Assembly: GCF_016908655.1 (NCBI RefSeq)
Contig: NZ_JAFBEI010000002.1
Coordinates: forward strand, 1-64,000
DNA length: 64,000 nucleotides
From: Streptococcus saliviloxodontae
GTDB lineage: Bacteria; Bacillota; Bacilli; Lactobacillales; Streptococcaceae
Direction: 5' to 3'
Shown here: in pieces, positions 28,408 to 37,206 of the stretch
Numbering within the stretch: position 1 is the stretch's first letter
Layout of the letters: every line of letters starts with the position of its first letter
The notes under the pieces: generated by a model
The model's input: only the letters and a program-made list of their open reading frames with translations
Database searches by the model: none
Told to the model about the DNA's origin: nothing
Translations under genes and position numbers: made by a program

Positions 28408-28431
28408 ATGCAAATTAGTAAATTTTCATAG
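28408..28431 (+). other. Seven-codon ORF with SD-like sequence in the peptide locus
   Basis: MQISKFS then stop, preceded by AGGAAGTGAG. It does not carry the shared core. Translation is possible but weakly supported. Confidence 0.3.
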
Positions 28432-28481
28432 CATAGTAGAAGTTCAAAAAAACTTGTTACAAAGTGATGGAGGGACTGCTT

Positions 28482-28538
28482 ATGTTGTTGTTTGATGTGA
28501 GCCGTTATAAAAACGGTGATAAAGTAAGTGTTATTTAA
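28482..28538 (+). CDS. Small peptide 2 of the R-Y-K-N-G-D family
   Basis: 18 aa, MLLFDVSRYKNGDKVSVI, with GGAGGG 7 nt upstream of ATG 28482. It keeps the core VSRYKNGD of peptides 1 and 3, but with other codons (AGC CGT ... AAC GGT GAT). The N-terminus is more hydrophobic than in the other copies, and the tail KVSVI is unique. The core coding sequence also forms a small CCGTT/AACGG hairpin. Confidence 0.6.
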   Translation: MLLFDVSRYKNGDKVSVI

Positions 28539-28609
28539 GTTATCTAAAGGGGTGAGACCACCAAAAAACAATAATCTATGATAATAGTTATTAGATAGTG
28601 AGGGTTATA

Positions 28610-28654
28610 ATGATGAATGTTTCTCGCTATAAAAATGGAGATATGAAGGCTTAA
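28610..28654 (+). CDS. Small peptide 3 of the R-Y-K-N-G-D family
   Basis: 14 aa, MMNVSRYKNGDMKA, with GAGGG 5 nt upstream of ATG 28610 and a second in-frame ATG at 28613. The core codons (TCT CGC TAT AAA AAT GGA GAT) differ from copy 2 at almost every synonymous position. It is the last of the three before the terminator at 28708. Confidence 0.6.
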   Translation: MMNVSRYKNGDMKA

Positions 28655-28707
28655 ATTCCTTATGACTGTCAAGAAAGGATGATGTCTGTGACAGAAGATT
28701 ATCAGCA

Positions 28708-28748
28708 AAAAATTCCGATTCCATCTCTAAGAATCGGAATTTTTTGCT
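28708..28748 (+). terminator. Terminator of the small-peptide locus
   Basis: AAAAATTCCGATTC (28708-28721) pairs fully with 28731-28744 around a 9-nt loop, with T run. Together with the promoter at 28179 it defines a transcript of about 530 nt. Confidence 0.85.
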
Positions 28749-28796
28749 CTTTAGAGAACGAATAAATCTTGAAAGGATATAAAAGAGACTTTTTAC

Positions 28797-28825
28797 TTGC
28801 AATATCACTAAAAAACTGATAGAAT
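28797..28825 (+). promoter_or_regulatory. rpsF operon promoter
   Basis: TTGCAA (28797-28802), 17-bp spacer, TAGAAT (28820-28825). Confidence 0.7.
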
Positions 28826-28833
28826 AATGTCTT

Positions 28834-28872
28834 GTGAGAATACCTCACTTACTCATGACAAAGAGCATGAGT
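28834..28872 (+). promoter_or_regulatory. Two leader hairpins upstream of rpsF
   Basis: GTGAG/CTCAC (28834-28848) and ACTCATG/CATGAGT (28851-28872) follow the promoter. rpsF operons in many bacteria are feedback-controlled by S6-S18 binding to the leader; whether these hairpins do this is not shown. Confidence 0.4.
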
Positions 28873-28899
28873 CATTAGACCAAAAGGAGGAAAATATCA

Positions 28900-29190
28900 A
28901 TGGCTAAATACGAAATTCTTTATATCATTCGTCCAAACATTGAAGAAGAAGCAAAAAACGCTTTGGTAGCACGTTTCGACTCTATCTTAACTGACAACGG
29001 TGCAACTGTTGTTGAATCAAAAGACTGGGAAAAACGTCGTCTTGCATACGAAATCAAAGATTTCCGTGAAGGACTTTACCACATCGTTAACGTTGAAGCA
29101 AACGACGATGCAGCTCTTAACGAGTTTGACCGTCTTTCAAAAATCAACGGTGACATTCTTCGTCACATGATCGTTAAAGTAGACGCTTAA
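28900..29190 (+). CDS. rpsF: Ribosomal protein S6
   Basis: 96 aa, normal length. [38 protein letters not shown] and [11 protein letters not shown] are the S6 blocks. S6 binds S18 on the 30S platform. AGGAGG lies before ATG 28900. First gene of rpsF-ssb-rpsR. Confidence 0.98.
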   Translation: MAKYEILYIIRPNIEEEAKNALVARFDSILTDNGATVVESKDWEKRRLAYEIKDFREGLYHIVNVEANDDAALNEFDRLSKINGDILRHMIVKVDA

Positions 29191-29201
29191 GAAGGTAGTT
29201 T

Positions 29202-29714
29202 ATGATTAATAATGTAGTACTTGTTGGTCGTATGACCCGCGATGCAGAACTTCGTTACACACCATCTAATCAAGCAGTTGCGACTTTTAGCTTAGCTGTA
29301 AATCGTAACTTCAAGAACCAAGCTGGTGAGCGTGAGGCTGATTTCATCAACTGTGTTATCTGGCGTCAGCAAGCTGAAAATTTGGCTAACTGGGCTAAAA
29401 AAGGTGCATTGATTGGTATTACAGGTCGTATTCAGACTCGTAATTATGAAAATCAACAAGGTCAACGTGTTTATGTGACAGAAGTCATTGCAGACAATTT
29501 CCAAATTTTGGAAAGTCGTGCTACACGTGAAGGTGGCTCAGCTGGTTCATATAGTTCTGGTGGATTCGATAATTCATTTGGCGGTGCTCCATCTGGTGGT
29601 GGTTTCTCATCACAACCTTCACAAGCAAGTCAAACACCTAACTTTTCTAGAGATGATAGTCCGTTTGGTAATTCAAGTCCAATGGATATCTCAGATGACG
29701 ATCTTCCATTCTAG
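29202..29714 (+). CDS. ssb: Single-stranded DNA-binding protein
   Basis: 170 aa. OB-fold domain ([20 protein letters not shown] to about residue 105), then a Gly/Ser-rich flexible linker and the acidic tip DISDDDLPF that recruits replication and repair partners. It lies between the two ribosomal protein genes, 11 nt after rpsF. Confidence 0.98.
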   Translation: MINNVVLVGRMTRDAELRYTPSNQAVATFSLAVNRNFKNQAGEREADFINCVIWRQQAENLANWAKKGALIGITGRIQTRNYENQQGQRVYVTEVIADNFQILESRATREGGSAGSYSSGGFDNSFGGAPSGGGFSSQPSQASQTPNFSRDDSPFGNSSPMDISDDDLPF

Positions 29715-29750
29715 GAATGAACGAATTAAATATATAAAGGAGAACTAAAC

Positions 29751-29990
29751 ATGGCTCAACAACGTCGTGGCGGATTCAAACGCCGTAAAAAAGTTGATTA
29801 CATCGCAGCTAACAAAATTGAATATGTTGATTACAAAGATACTGAGCTTCTTAGCCGTTTCGTCTCAGAACGTGGTAAAATCTTGCCACGTCGCGTGACA
29901 GGAACTTCAGCTAAAAACCAACGTAAAGTAACAACAGCTATCAAACGTGCTCGTGTTATGGCTCTTATGCCATTCGTAAACGAAGACTAA
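29751..29990 (+). CDS. rpsR: Ribosomal protein S18
   Basis: 79 aa. [37 protein letters not shown] and [14 protein letters not shown] are diagnostic. No CxxC zinc-type cysteines are present. Last gene of the operon, followed by a terminator. Confidence 0.98.
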   Translation: MAQQRRGGFKRRKKVDYIAANKIEYVDYKDTELLSRFVSERGKILPRRVTGTSAKNQRKVTTAIKRARVMALMPFVNED

Positions 29991-30010
29991 TTCGTAGACG
30001 ATTTACGTTA

Positions 30011-30044
30011 AAAAAACAACCTTCATCGAAGGTTGTTTTTTTAT
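30011..30044 (+). terminator. rpsR terminator
   Basis: AAAAAACAACCTT (30011-30023), loop CATCG, AAGGTTGTTTTTT (30029-30041). Confidence 0.9.
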
Positions 30045-30103
30045 TCTCATGGCTTCCGGTCTTGTGGTACGAGGAAAGAGGATGGATTGTTAAAATGAAT
30101 CTA

Positions 30104-30140
30104 TAAAAAACTATGGGGTTATTTTTCCCATAGTTTTGAT
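30104..30140. terminator. Terminator of the DUF1129 gene (works on both strands)
   Basis: AAAACTATGGG (30107-30117) pairs with CCCATAGTTTT (30127-30137), with A and T runs at the two sides. Confidence 0.75.
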
Positions 30141-30141
30141 A

Positions 30142-30801
30142 TTATTTGGTATTTTGTTGAGGTGACCAAGCACTTTCGATATTGTATTTTTTTCTGAAGA
30201 AATACTGTCCAACAAGAACAATAGCGCCTAAAAGGATGCTGATGATATTTGATAGGATGATGTTGATTGATGATGGGATGAGGGTTGTTAAAGCAAATAA
30301 TAACATCCAAACAATCAACATCACAAACATGATGGCAATAGTTTTTAAAAAACCGACACGTTTTTCAGTATATTGGAAACGGTAGATATAGTGGTAACTA
30401 CCGTACATCACTGCACCGCCTCCGAATCCTAAGGCGATGAGTGTAAAGATACCATAGAGTGGGTAGGTTGGGCTAATGAGACTTAGAACACCAGTAACGA
30501 GGGCGAAGAGACCAAACAACCAAAGTGAAGTATTTAACCACATACGCCAAGGTGTCGTATCTTTTTCTTGGGTAGCTTGTTTCTTATCTTCAGGTTTTTC
30601 AGTAAAGGCTGCAGCCCACACAGTAGGTGCACCAAGAGCTGTACGAGCTGGAATCCCCTTAGATTGGTTTTCGAGGATAGATGGTAAGGCATTTTCGAGA
30701 ATATCTTTGATTTCTTGATCTGTTTTACCATCTTTGATCAATTGATGAGTAGCAATATTGATAAATTCTTGATTTTTTTTGGTAAGATTTTGTAAATCCA
30801 T
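30142..30801 (-). CDS. DUF1129 family membrane protein
   Basis: 219 aa. The N-terminal cytoplasmic part (MDLQNLTKKNQEFINIATHQ) is followed by four or more hydrophobic helices from about residue 90. This arrangement is that of the DUF1129 proteins often found beside corA in streptococci. No enzymatic motif is visible. Cotranscribed with corA, 71 nt downstream of it. Confidence 0.85.
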   Translation of the reverse strand: MDLQNLTKKNQEFINIATHQLIKDGKTDQEIKDILENALPSILENQSKGIPARTALGAPTVWAAAFTEKPEDKKQATQEKDTTPWRMWLNTSLWLFGLFALVTGVLSLISPTYPLYGIFTLIALGFGGGAVMYGSYHYIYRFQYTEKRVGFLKTIAIMFVMLIVWMLLFALTTLIPSSINIILSNIISILLGAIVLVGQYFFRKKYNIESAWSPQQNTK

Positions 30802-30872
30802 TTTTAACTCCTAGTTGTGATAGTTTGTGTTAAAGGTCAAGTTTGTTGTTCACTGACTTCAGAGGTGTTAGG

Positions 30873-31817
30873 TTAGAACCAGCGTTTTCTGAAGAAATAG
30901 ATGACAACACAAGATGACCCCAGCGCAGCGATTAGGACAATAATCCAAAAAGCATTAGGAATACCATTGAAAGGCATAGTGTTGTCCTTAAAGTTCATTC
31001 CGTAAGCAGAGAAAACAACTGTTGGGATATCTAAGGCCATGGTCATAAGAGCCAGGGTCTTCATAATTGTATTCTGATTGTTGGAAATGATGGATGCAGA
31101 CGTTTCTGTCATGACATTCAAGACGTTTTCGTAAATACTTGCCATTTCGATGGCCTGCTGGGTTTCGATAATGGTATCTTCAAGTAAGTCTTCATCTTCA
31201 ACGTATTTTTTGAGACTTGATGTGCTTGAAGAGAGCTTTTTGACAATTCGTTCATTTATTTTGAGAGAAGCCTTTAGATAAATGATCGACTTCTCCAACT
31301 CCATCATATCGATTAATTGTTCATTTCGTGTTGCATCTTCAAGTTGCGCCTCAATCTTATCGCTTTGTCGGTCGATAGAGCGTAGGGCTGTTAGGAAGAG
31401 CTCTGCATTACGATAGAGGAGTTGAAAAACAAAGCGTGTTTTCATAAAGGTATAAAAACTACGAATGCGACGATTGAAAAAATTATCGAAGAGACTGAGT
31501 TCTTGGAGGCAGGTTGTGATCACAACGTTTTCTGCGACAATGATACCTAGAGGGATGGTGACATAGTAACTCTTGTTGTTACGTTCCTCATAGGTAGGTA
31601 CGTCAACGATAATAAGTGTGTAATCATCTTCGACAGTGACACGTGACATTTCTTCCAAGTCCAAAGGGGCACGTAAATCGGTAATGTCGATATTGAATCG
31701 TTCAGCAACTTTAACAGATTCTTCCTGGGAAGGGTTTACCAGATTGATCCAAGCGCCAGGCTCGAATGTTTCAATATCTTTGAAATCTGTTGCTGTTGAT
31801 AGAAACATCTGTTTCAT
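30873..31817 (-). CDS. corA: CorA-family magnesium transporter
   Basis: 314 aa. A large cytoplasmic N-terminal domain is followed by two C-terminal membrane helices with the YGMNF selectivity motif (about residue 275) between them and a basic tail FFRKRWF. Imports Mg2+ (or related ions) as a pentamer. AGGAGG precedes ATG 31817. Transcribed away from uvrA; TTGACA and TATAAT-like boxes occur upstream (about 31905-31925) but their spacing is unclear. Confidence 0.94.
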   Translation of the reverse strand: MKQMFLSTATDFKDIETFEPGAWINLVNPSQEESVKVAERFNIDITDLRAPLDLEEMSRVTVEDDYTLIIVDVPTYEERNNKSYYVTIPLGIIVAENVVITTCLQELSLFDNFFNRRIRSFYTFMKTRFVFQLLYRNAELFLTALRSIDRQSDKIEAQLEDATRNEQLIDMMELEKSIIYLKASLKINERIVKKLSSSTSSLKKYVEDEDLLEDTIIETQQAIEMASIYENVLNVMTETSASIISNNQNTIMKTLALMTMALDIPTVVFSAYGMNFKDNTMPFNGIPNAFWIIVLIAALGSSCVVIYFFRKRWF

Positions 31818-31951
31818 AGGAAAACCCTCCTTGCTTTGTTATAAATGGGAACCTCTTTAAAGACCATCGTTACCGGATGCTTCAAAAAGATACATACTTA
31901 TTTATTATACTATAATTGTCAAGTTTTGTGGACGATAAAGAAGACAAAATT

Positions 31952-32085
31952 TGTTATAATAAAGATTGCTATGAGAACTATTTTTTATCAGAAATAGTCG
32001 TGCGTAGACTGGATTGAACATATCCAAATCAGTTTGGTATGGTTTGAGTTAGAAAGAGCCTAAAATTATAGTAGGCTCTGTTAGA
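31952..32085 (+). ncRNA. Candidate small structured RNA between corA and uvrA
   Basis: An extended -10 TGTTATAAT (31952-31960) with no protein gene behind it is followed by hairpins ACTATTT/AAATAGT (about 31977-31998), CCAAA/TTTGG and AGAGCCTA/TAGGCTCT (32055-32079). The only ORF starting there is 7 codons long. No T run clearly ends it, so the 3' end is a guess. Confidence 0.3.
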
Positions 32086-32195
32086 CCCGCCTTCTTTTAT
32101 AACTATAGAATCTTTAGATGACTCTGATGAGCTACATTTATCTCATTGAAAATTTTGGCTCAACGGTTTATTGTGAAGGGGTGGAATAGCTCTTA

Positions 32196-32290
32196 GAAAT
32201 TCAACATTTAGATAGATTCCCTTGTGTGTGAGCACTCTGCGGTGATGTCTTAAAAATGAATTGTTTTTGACGGGCTTTGTATCGTTTAGA
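32196..32290 (+). repeat. Imperfect direct repeat upstream of uvrA, copy A
   Basis: Shares with copy B (32481-32575) the order ATTTAGATA-AT-C-CCTTGTGT, CACT-TGCG and TTGACGGGCTTTGTATC. Non-coding. The same TTGACGGGCTTT occurs again at 59543, upstream of the HxlR gene. Confidence 0.7.
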
Positions 32291-32373
32291 AGGCGGGATA
32301 CGAATTTTGTTAAAAAGAGACGTAGCTGTTGCAGTTTTTACTGCTTACAGATACGGCTACCTTTAGGTATAAA

Positions 32374-32416
32374 TCTTCCTAGATGCTAAAGCATCTTAGT
32401 CAGATTTCCTATTTTT
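32374..32416 (+). repeat. Conserved hairpin unit 1 upstream of uvrA
   Basis: TCTTCCTAG, then hairpin AGATGCT-AA-AGCATCT (32381-32396), then TAGTCAGATTTCCTATTTT. Unit 2 at 32616 has the same flanks but a different stem, with paired changes. Confidence 0.7.
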
Positions 32417-32447
32417 CTACGAAAATTTCCAGCTTGCTGGAAAGTCC

Positions 32448-32474
32448 TTTGTATCATAGAAAGGATTAGAACAC
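32448..32474 (+). repeat. 27-bp exact repeat, copy 1
   Basis: Begins TTTGTATCATAGAAAGGAT and is identical to 32561-32587. It follows a small hairpin TTTCCAGC/GCTGGAAA (32426-32443). Confidence 0.85.
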
Positions 32475-32480
32475 GCCCTA

Positions 32481-32575
32481 AAAACTCGGAATTTAGATAA
32501 ATCGCCTTGTGTATAATCACACTGCGCCTATTTCCTAAAATTCAGTCGTTTTTGACGGGCTTTGTATCATAGAAA
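32481..32575 (+). repeat. Imperfect direct repeat upstream of uvrA, copy B
   Basis: See copy A at 32196. It runs into copy 2 of the 27-bp exact repeat. Confidence 0.7.
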
Positions 32576-32587
32576 GGATTAGAACAC
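32561..32587 (+). repeat. 27-bp exact repeat, copy 2
   Basis: Identical to 32448-32474; followed by hairpin ACACAGC/GCTGTGT (32584-32603). The first ten bases recur as TTTGTATCAT immediately before the uvrA start. Confidence 0.85.
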
Positions 32588-32615
32588 AGCCGAAACGCTG
32601 TGTGAAAAAGATAAC

Positions 32616-32655
32616 TCTTCCTAGACGCAAGCGTCTTAGTCAGATTTCCTATTTT
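32616..32655 (+). repeat. Conserved hairpin unit 2 upstream of uvrA
   Basis: Same flanks as unit 1, with stem AGACGC-AA-GCGTCT (32623-32636). The T:A pair of unit 1 is C:G here. Confidence 0.7.
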
Positions 32656-32688
32656 CACTTTGCGTTTAACGGCTTTTGTATCATCATT

Positions 32689-35514
32689 ATGCAAGATAAG
32701 TTAGTTATTCGTGGGGCGCGTGCCCACAATTTGAAAAATATTGATGTGGAGATTCCTAGGGACAAGTTGGTCGTGGTGACTGGTTTGTCTGGTTCTGGGA
32801 AGTCTTCTTTGGCTTTTGATACCATTTATGCTGAGGGGCAACGCCGTTATGTGGAGAGTTTGTCTGCTTATGCCCGTCAGTTTTTGGGCAATATGGAAAA
32901 GCCTGATGTGGATTCGATTGACGGTCTTAGCCCTGCTATTTCTATCGACCAAAAAACGACTAGCAAAAATCCTCGCTCGACGGTTGGAACGGCGACGGAA
33001 ATCAATGATTACTTGCGTCTGCTTTACGCGCGTGTGGGTGTGCCTTACTGTATCAATGGGCATGGAGCGATTGCAGCGTCATCGGTTGAGCAGATTGTCG
33101 ATGAGGTTTTGGAATTGCCAGAGCGGACGCGTATGCAGATTTTGGCACCTGTCATTCGTCGTAAGAAAGGGCAGCACAAGGGCATTTTTGAAAAGGTTCA
33201 AAAGGACGGTTACGTCCGTGTCCGTGTGGACGGCGAAATCTACGATGTGACGGAAGTGCCTGAGCTGTCCAAGAGTAAGATGCATAACATCGAGGTGGTG
33301 GTTGACCGTCTGGTCAATAAAGACGGCATTCGGTCACGTCTCTTTGATTCTGTTGAGGCAGCGCTGCGGTTGGCGGACGGCTATCTCATCATTGACACCA
33401 TGGATGGCAATGAGTTGCTTTATTCGGAGCATTACTCTTGTCCTGTTTGTGGCTTTACGGTGCCTGAGCTTGAGCCTCGTCTCTTTTCGTTCAATGCACC
33501 TTTTGGTTCTTGTGCAACCTGCGATGGTTTGGGAATGAAGCTTGAGGTTGACTTGGACTTGGTCATTCCTGACCAAAGTAAGACCTTGGCAGAAGGGGCG
33601 ATTGCGCCTTGGAATCCAATCTCATCTAATTATTACCCGCAGATGCTGGAGCAGGCCATGACTCAGTTTGGGGTGCCGATGGACAAGCCTTGGCAGGACT
33701 TGACGGCAGAGGAGCAGGATCTGGTGCTGAATGGTTCTGGGGATAGGGAGTTCCATTTCCATTATGAAAATGATTTTGGTGGTGTGCGTGATATTGACAT
33801 CGTTTTTGAAGGGATTGTGTCCAATATCAATCGTCGCTATCACGAGACCAATAGTGACTACACGCGTAATGTCATGCGTGAGTACATGAATGAGCTGACC
33901 TGTGCAACTTGTCACGGCTACCGCCTCAATGATGCTGCGCTGTCAGTCCGTGTCGGAGGAGAAGAGGGTCTTCATATCGGTCAGATATCAGACCTGTCTA
34001 TCGAGGATCATTTTGAGCTGGTATCGGAGTTGACACTGGGGCAAAATGACGAAGTGATCGCGCGTCCTATTCTCAAAGAAATCATTGACCGCCTGACTTT
34101 CTTGAACAACGTGGGCTTGAATTATTTGACCCTGTCTCGTACGGCTGGGACGCTTTCTGGTGGAGAGAGTCAGCGGATTCGCTTGGCAACGCAGATTGGG
34201 TCAAACTTGAGCGGTGTTCTCTACGTCCTCGATGAGCCGTCTATCGGACTGCACCAGCGTGACAATGACCGCTTGATTTCCAGCCTCAAGAAGATGCGTG
34301 ATTTGGGCAATACCTTGATTGTGGTGGAGCATGACGAGGATACCATGCGTGAGGCAGACTGGCTGATTGATGTGGGCCCTGGTGCAGGTGCCTTCGGTGG
34401 ACAGATTATGGCATCAGGGACACCTGAAGAGGTTGCGGCAAATCCCAACTCTATTACAGGGCAGTACCTATCTGGTCAAAAAGCCATCGCTGTTCCGAAG
34501 GAGAGACGTTCAGGTAACGGGCGTTTTATTGAGGTAAAAGGAGCAACGGAGAATAACCTCAAAAATGTCTCTGCTAAGTTCCCGTTGGGCAAATTTGTCG
34601 CGGTGACAGGTGTGTCTGGATCTGGAAAATCAACCTTGGTCAACGCTATTTTGAAAAAGGCTATTGCGCAAAAGCTCAACCGCAATTCTGACAAGCCAGG
34701 TAAGCATAAGTCTGTTGAGGGCATTGAGCATATCGAGCGTTTGATAGATATTGACCAAAGTCCTATTGGACGCACGCCACGCTCTAACCCAGCGACTTAC
34801 ACGGGTGTTTTTGATGACATTCGTGACCTCTTTGCTCAGACGAATGAAGCTAAAATCCGTGGCTACAAGAAAGGGCGTTTCTCTTTCAATGTCAAAGGTG
34901 GACGTTGTGAAGCCTGCTCAGGGGATGGGATTATCAAGATCGAGATGCACTTCTTGCCTGATGTCTATGTGCCGTGTGAAGTTTGTCATGGAACACGTTA
35001 TAATTCGGAGACCTTGGAAGTTCGCTACAAGGATAAGACAATCGCTGATATCTTAGATATGACTGTGGATGACGCGGTAGAATTCTTCGCAGCTATTCCT
35101 AAGATCGCTCGTAAGGTGCAGACGATTAAGGATGTGGGACTTGGTTATGTGACCCTTGGTCAGCCAGCCACAACCCTCTCTGGTGGGGAGGCTCAGCGGA
35201 TGAAATTGGCGTCTGAACTGCACAAACGTTCAACAGGCAAGTCTTTTTATATCTTGGATGAGCCAACAACAGGTCTGCACACGGACGATATTTCTCGCTT
35301 GATTACCGTGCTTAATCGCTTTGTTGACGAGGGCAATACTGTTCTTGTCGTCGAACATAATCTGGATGTTATCAAGACAGCTGATCACATCATCGACCTT
35401 GGACCAGAAGGTGGTGTTGGTGGTGGTACCATCGTTGCGACAGGAACACCAGAAGAAATTGCTCAGGTTGAAGCTAGCTACACCGGACAGTATTTGAAAG
35501 AAAAATTGAACTAA
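32689..35514 (+). CDS. uvrA: UvrA, excinuclease ABC subunit A
   Basis: 941 aa from ATG 32689 ([18 protein letters not shown]), the conserved start; an in-frame ATG at 32602 would add 29 unrelated residues. Damage-recognition ATPase of nucleotide excision repair. Two ABC modules with [14 protein letters not shown] (near 32) and [15 protein letters not shown] (near 640), signatures [12 protein letters not shown] and [12 protein letters not shown], and zinc Cys pairs CPVC/CATC and CEAC/CEVC. No Shine-Dalgarno is visible before the start, which lies next to repeat sequence. Confidence 0.97.
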   Translation: MQDKLVIRGARAHNLKNIDVEIPRDKLVVVTGLSGSGKSSLAFDTIYAEGQRRYVESLSAYARQFLGNMEKPDVDSIDGLSPAISIDQKTTSKNPRSTVGTATEINDYLRLLYARVGVPYCINGHGAIAASSVEQIVDEVLELPERTRMQILAPVIRRKKGQHKGIFEKVQKDGYVRVRVDGEIYDVTEVPELSKSKMHNIEVVVDRLVNKDGIRSRLFDSVEAALRLADGYLIIDTMDGNELLYSEHYSCPVCGFTVPELEPRLFSFNAPFGSCATCDGLGMKLEVDLDLVIPDQSKTLAEGAIAPWNPISSNYYPQMLEQAMTQFGVPMDKPWQDLTAEEQDLVLNGSGDREFHFHYENDFGGVRDIDIVFEGIVSNINRRYHETNSDYTRNVMREYMNELTCATCHGYRLNDAALSVRVGGEEGLHIGQISDLSIEDHFELVSELTLGQNDEVIARPILKEIIDRLTFLNNVGLNYLTLSRTAGTLSGGESQRIRLATQIGSNLSGVLYVLDEPSIGLHQRDNDRLISSLKKMRDLGNTLIVVEHDEDTMREADWLIDVGPGAGAFGGQIMASGTPEEVAANPNSITGQYLSGQKAIAVPKERRSGNGRFIEVKGATENNLKNVSAKFPLGKFVAVTGVSGSGKSTLVNAILKKAIAQKLNRNSDKPGKHKSVEGIEHIERLIDIDQSPIGRTPRSNPATYTGVFDDIRDLFAQTNEAKIRGYKKGRFSFNVKGGRCEACSGDGIIKIEMHFLPDVYVPCEVCHGTRYNSETLEVRYKDKTIADILDMTVDDAVEFFAAIPKIARKVQTIKDVGLGYVTLGQPATTLSGGEAQRMKLASELHKRSTGKSFYILDEPTTGLHTDDISRLITVLNRFVDEGNTVLVVEHNLDVIKTADHIIDLGPEGGVGGGTIVATGTPEEIAQVEASYTGQYLKEKLN

Positions 35515-35518
35515 TTTT

Positions 35519-35560
35519 AGAGAGTGGGATACTAATTCATTTTTGTCCTACTCTCTTTTG
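35519..35560 (+). terminator. uvrA terminator
   Basis: AGAGAGTGGGA (35519-35529) with TCCTACTCTCT (35546-35556) and TTTT. Confidence 0.75.
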
Positions 35561-35628
35561 TATATTTTCTTTTAAAACTCTGTTAATCATGCTAAACTTA
35601 TAGGTAAGAATAAGGAGGGCTTAGGGAT

Positions 35629-36708
35629 ATGACAAATCATATTGAGGAACGTTTGAAACGTGTGGAAGATAAGTTGGTTGAGACAGGTCTTGATGGCTTT
35701 ATCGTGTCTGGTCAACGTAATGTCTATTATTTGACAGGTTTTTGGGGGACAGAGGCGACAGTCTTTATAGGGCGAAATCGTCGTCTCTTCTTGACGGATG
35801 CTCGCTATACTTTGATTGCTAAGCAGTCTATCACCGCTGATTTTGACATCATTGAAACAAGAGCAGCTTTGGAAGAGATTGCTAAGCTCCTAGGCGGTAG
35901 TGATATCAAAACAATTGGTTTTGATGAGCAAGTGACCTATGCTGACTATCAGCATTTATTACGTGTTTTTGCTGAGTATGATTTGAAAGCGCAGAGTCTC
36001 TTTCTTGAGGATCTCCGTATGATAAAGGATGCTTCTGAGATTGCTGCTATTCGCAAGGCTTGTCAGATTTCAGATAAGGCCTTTATCGATGTGCTTGACT
36101 TCATTAAGCCTGGTCAAACGACTGAAATGGCTGTTAATCATTTCTTGGATGCTCGTATGCGTCACTATGGTGCAGAGTGTGCTTCCTTTGAATTTATCGT
36201 GGCATCTGGGTATCGCTCTGCTATGCCTCACGGTGTGGCTAGTGACAAAGTTATCCAGTCAGGTGAGACCTTAACTTTGGATTTTGGTTGCTACTACGAC
36301 CATTATGTCAGTGATATGACACGTACAGTTCATGTAGGTCACGTTACTGATGAAGAGCATCGGATTTATGAGACAGTCTTGGCTGCCAATCAAGCACTGA
36401 TTGAGGCGGCTAAGGCAGGGGTAACCTATCGCCAGTTTGATCAGATTCCTCGTCAAGTCATTAAGGACGCTGGTTTTGGTGATTACTTTACACACGGTAT
36501 TGGCCATGGTATTGGTCTTGATATCCATGAGTATCCTTACTTCGGAACGTCTGATGAGACCATTAAGCCAAATATGGTCTTGACAGATGAACCGGGAATT
36601 TACATTCCTGACAAGTACGGTGTACGTATTGAGGATGATCTTTTGATTACAGAGGATGGTTGTGAGGTCTTGACGCTAGCACCGAAAGAGTTAATTGTGA
36701 TTAAGTAG
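35629..36708 (+). CDS. pepQ: Xaa-Pro peptidase, M24B family
   Basis: 359 aa. Cleaves the bond before proline in peptides (prolidase PepQ or aminopeptidase PepP; the two are hard to separate by eye). Creatinase N-domain then the pita-bread catalytic domain with metal ligands in TLDFGCYYDHYVSDMTRT, GHGIGLDIHEYPY, TDEPGIYIP and VRIEDDLLIT. AAGGAGG precedes the ATG. The dCMP deaminase gene begins 9 nt later, so cotranscription is likely. Confidence 0.92.
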   Translation: MTNHIEERLKRVEDKLVETGLDGFIVSGQRNVYYLTGFWGTEATVFIGRNRRLFLTDARYTLIAKQSITADFDIIETRAALEEIAKLLGGSDIKTIGFDEQVTYADYQHLLRVFAEYDLKAQSLFLEDLRMIKDASEIAAIRKACQISDKAFIDVLDFIKPGQTTEMAVNHFLDARMRHYGAECASFEFIVASGYRSAMPHGVASDKVIQSGETLTLDFGCYYDHYVSDMTRTVHVGHVTDEEHRIYETVLAANQALIEAAKAGVTYRQFDQIPRQVIKDAGFGDYFTHGIGHGIGLDIHEYPYFGTSDETIKPNMVLTDEPGIYIPDKYGVRIEDDLLITEDGCEVLTLAPKELIVIK

Positions 36709-36717
36709 GAGGCTTTC

Positions 36718-37179
36718 ATGACGGATAGACTCTCTTGGCAGGACTATTTTATGGCAAATGCAGAGCTGATTTCCAAGCGTTCAACCTGTGATCGTGCTTT
36801 TGTTGGAGCTGTTTTGGTTAAAAACAACCGCATTATCGCCACAGGTTACAACGGAGGCGTTTCTGAAACAGATAACTGCAATGAGGCGGGGCATTATATG
36901 GAAGATGGGCATTGCATTAGAACTGTCCATGCCGAAATGAATGCTCTTATTCAGTGTGCTAAGGAAGGTATTTCAACCAATAACACTGAAATCTATGTGA
37001 CTCATTTTCCTTGTATCAATTGCACCAAGGCCCTCTTACAGGCAGGAATTCGGAAAATCACCTATAAAGCAAATTACCGCCCACACCCGTTTGCTGTTGA
37101 ACTCATGGAGTCAAAAGGGATAGCCTTTGTCCAGCATGATGTTCCAGAGGTAACACTTGGGATGGACCAACAGAAGTAA
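36718..37179 (+). CDS. comEB: dCMP deaminase-like protein (ComEB)
   Basis: 153 aa. Zinc cytidine/deoxycytidylate deaminase with [10 protein letters not shown] (catalytic His-Ala-Glu, about residue 70) and [10 protein letters not shown] zinc cysteines. Converts dCMP to dUMP for thymidylate supply; in Bacillus the gene is named after the competence locus. AGGAGG before the start. The frame stays open beyond the stop into the next small ORF. Confidence 0.93.
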   Translation: MTDRLSWQDYFMANAELISKRSTCDRAFVGAVLVKNNRIIATGYNGGVSETDNCNEAGHYMEDGHCIRTVHAEMNALIQCAKEGISTNNTEIYVTHFPCINCTKALLQAGIRKITYKANYRPHPFAVELMESKGIAFVQHDVPEVTLGMDQQK

Positions 37180-37206
37180 AAAGATGAAAATGACTTTATC
37201 GCCTAT

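Noticed and set aside
28683-28754. ORF starting MSVTEDYQQK near the end of the peptide locus
   Set aside because: Its last codons are the terminator hairpin, so it is unlikely to be a conserved gene, and it lacks the R-Y-K-N-G-D core.
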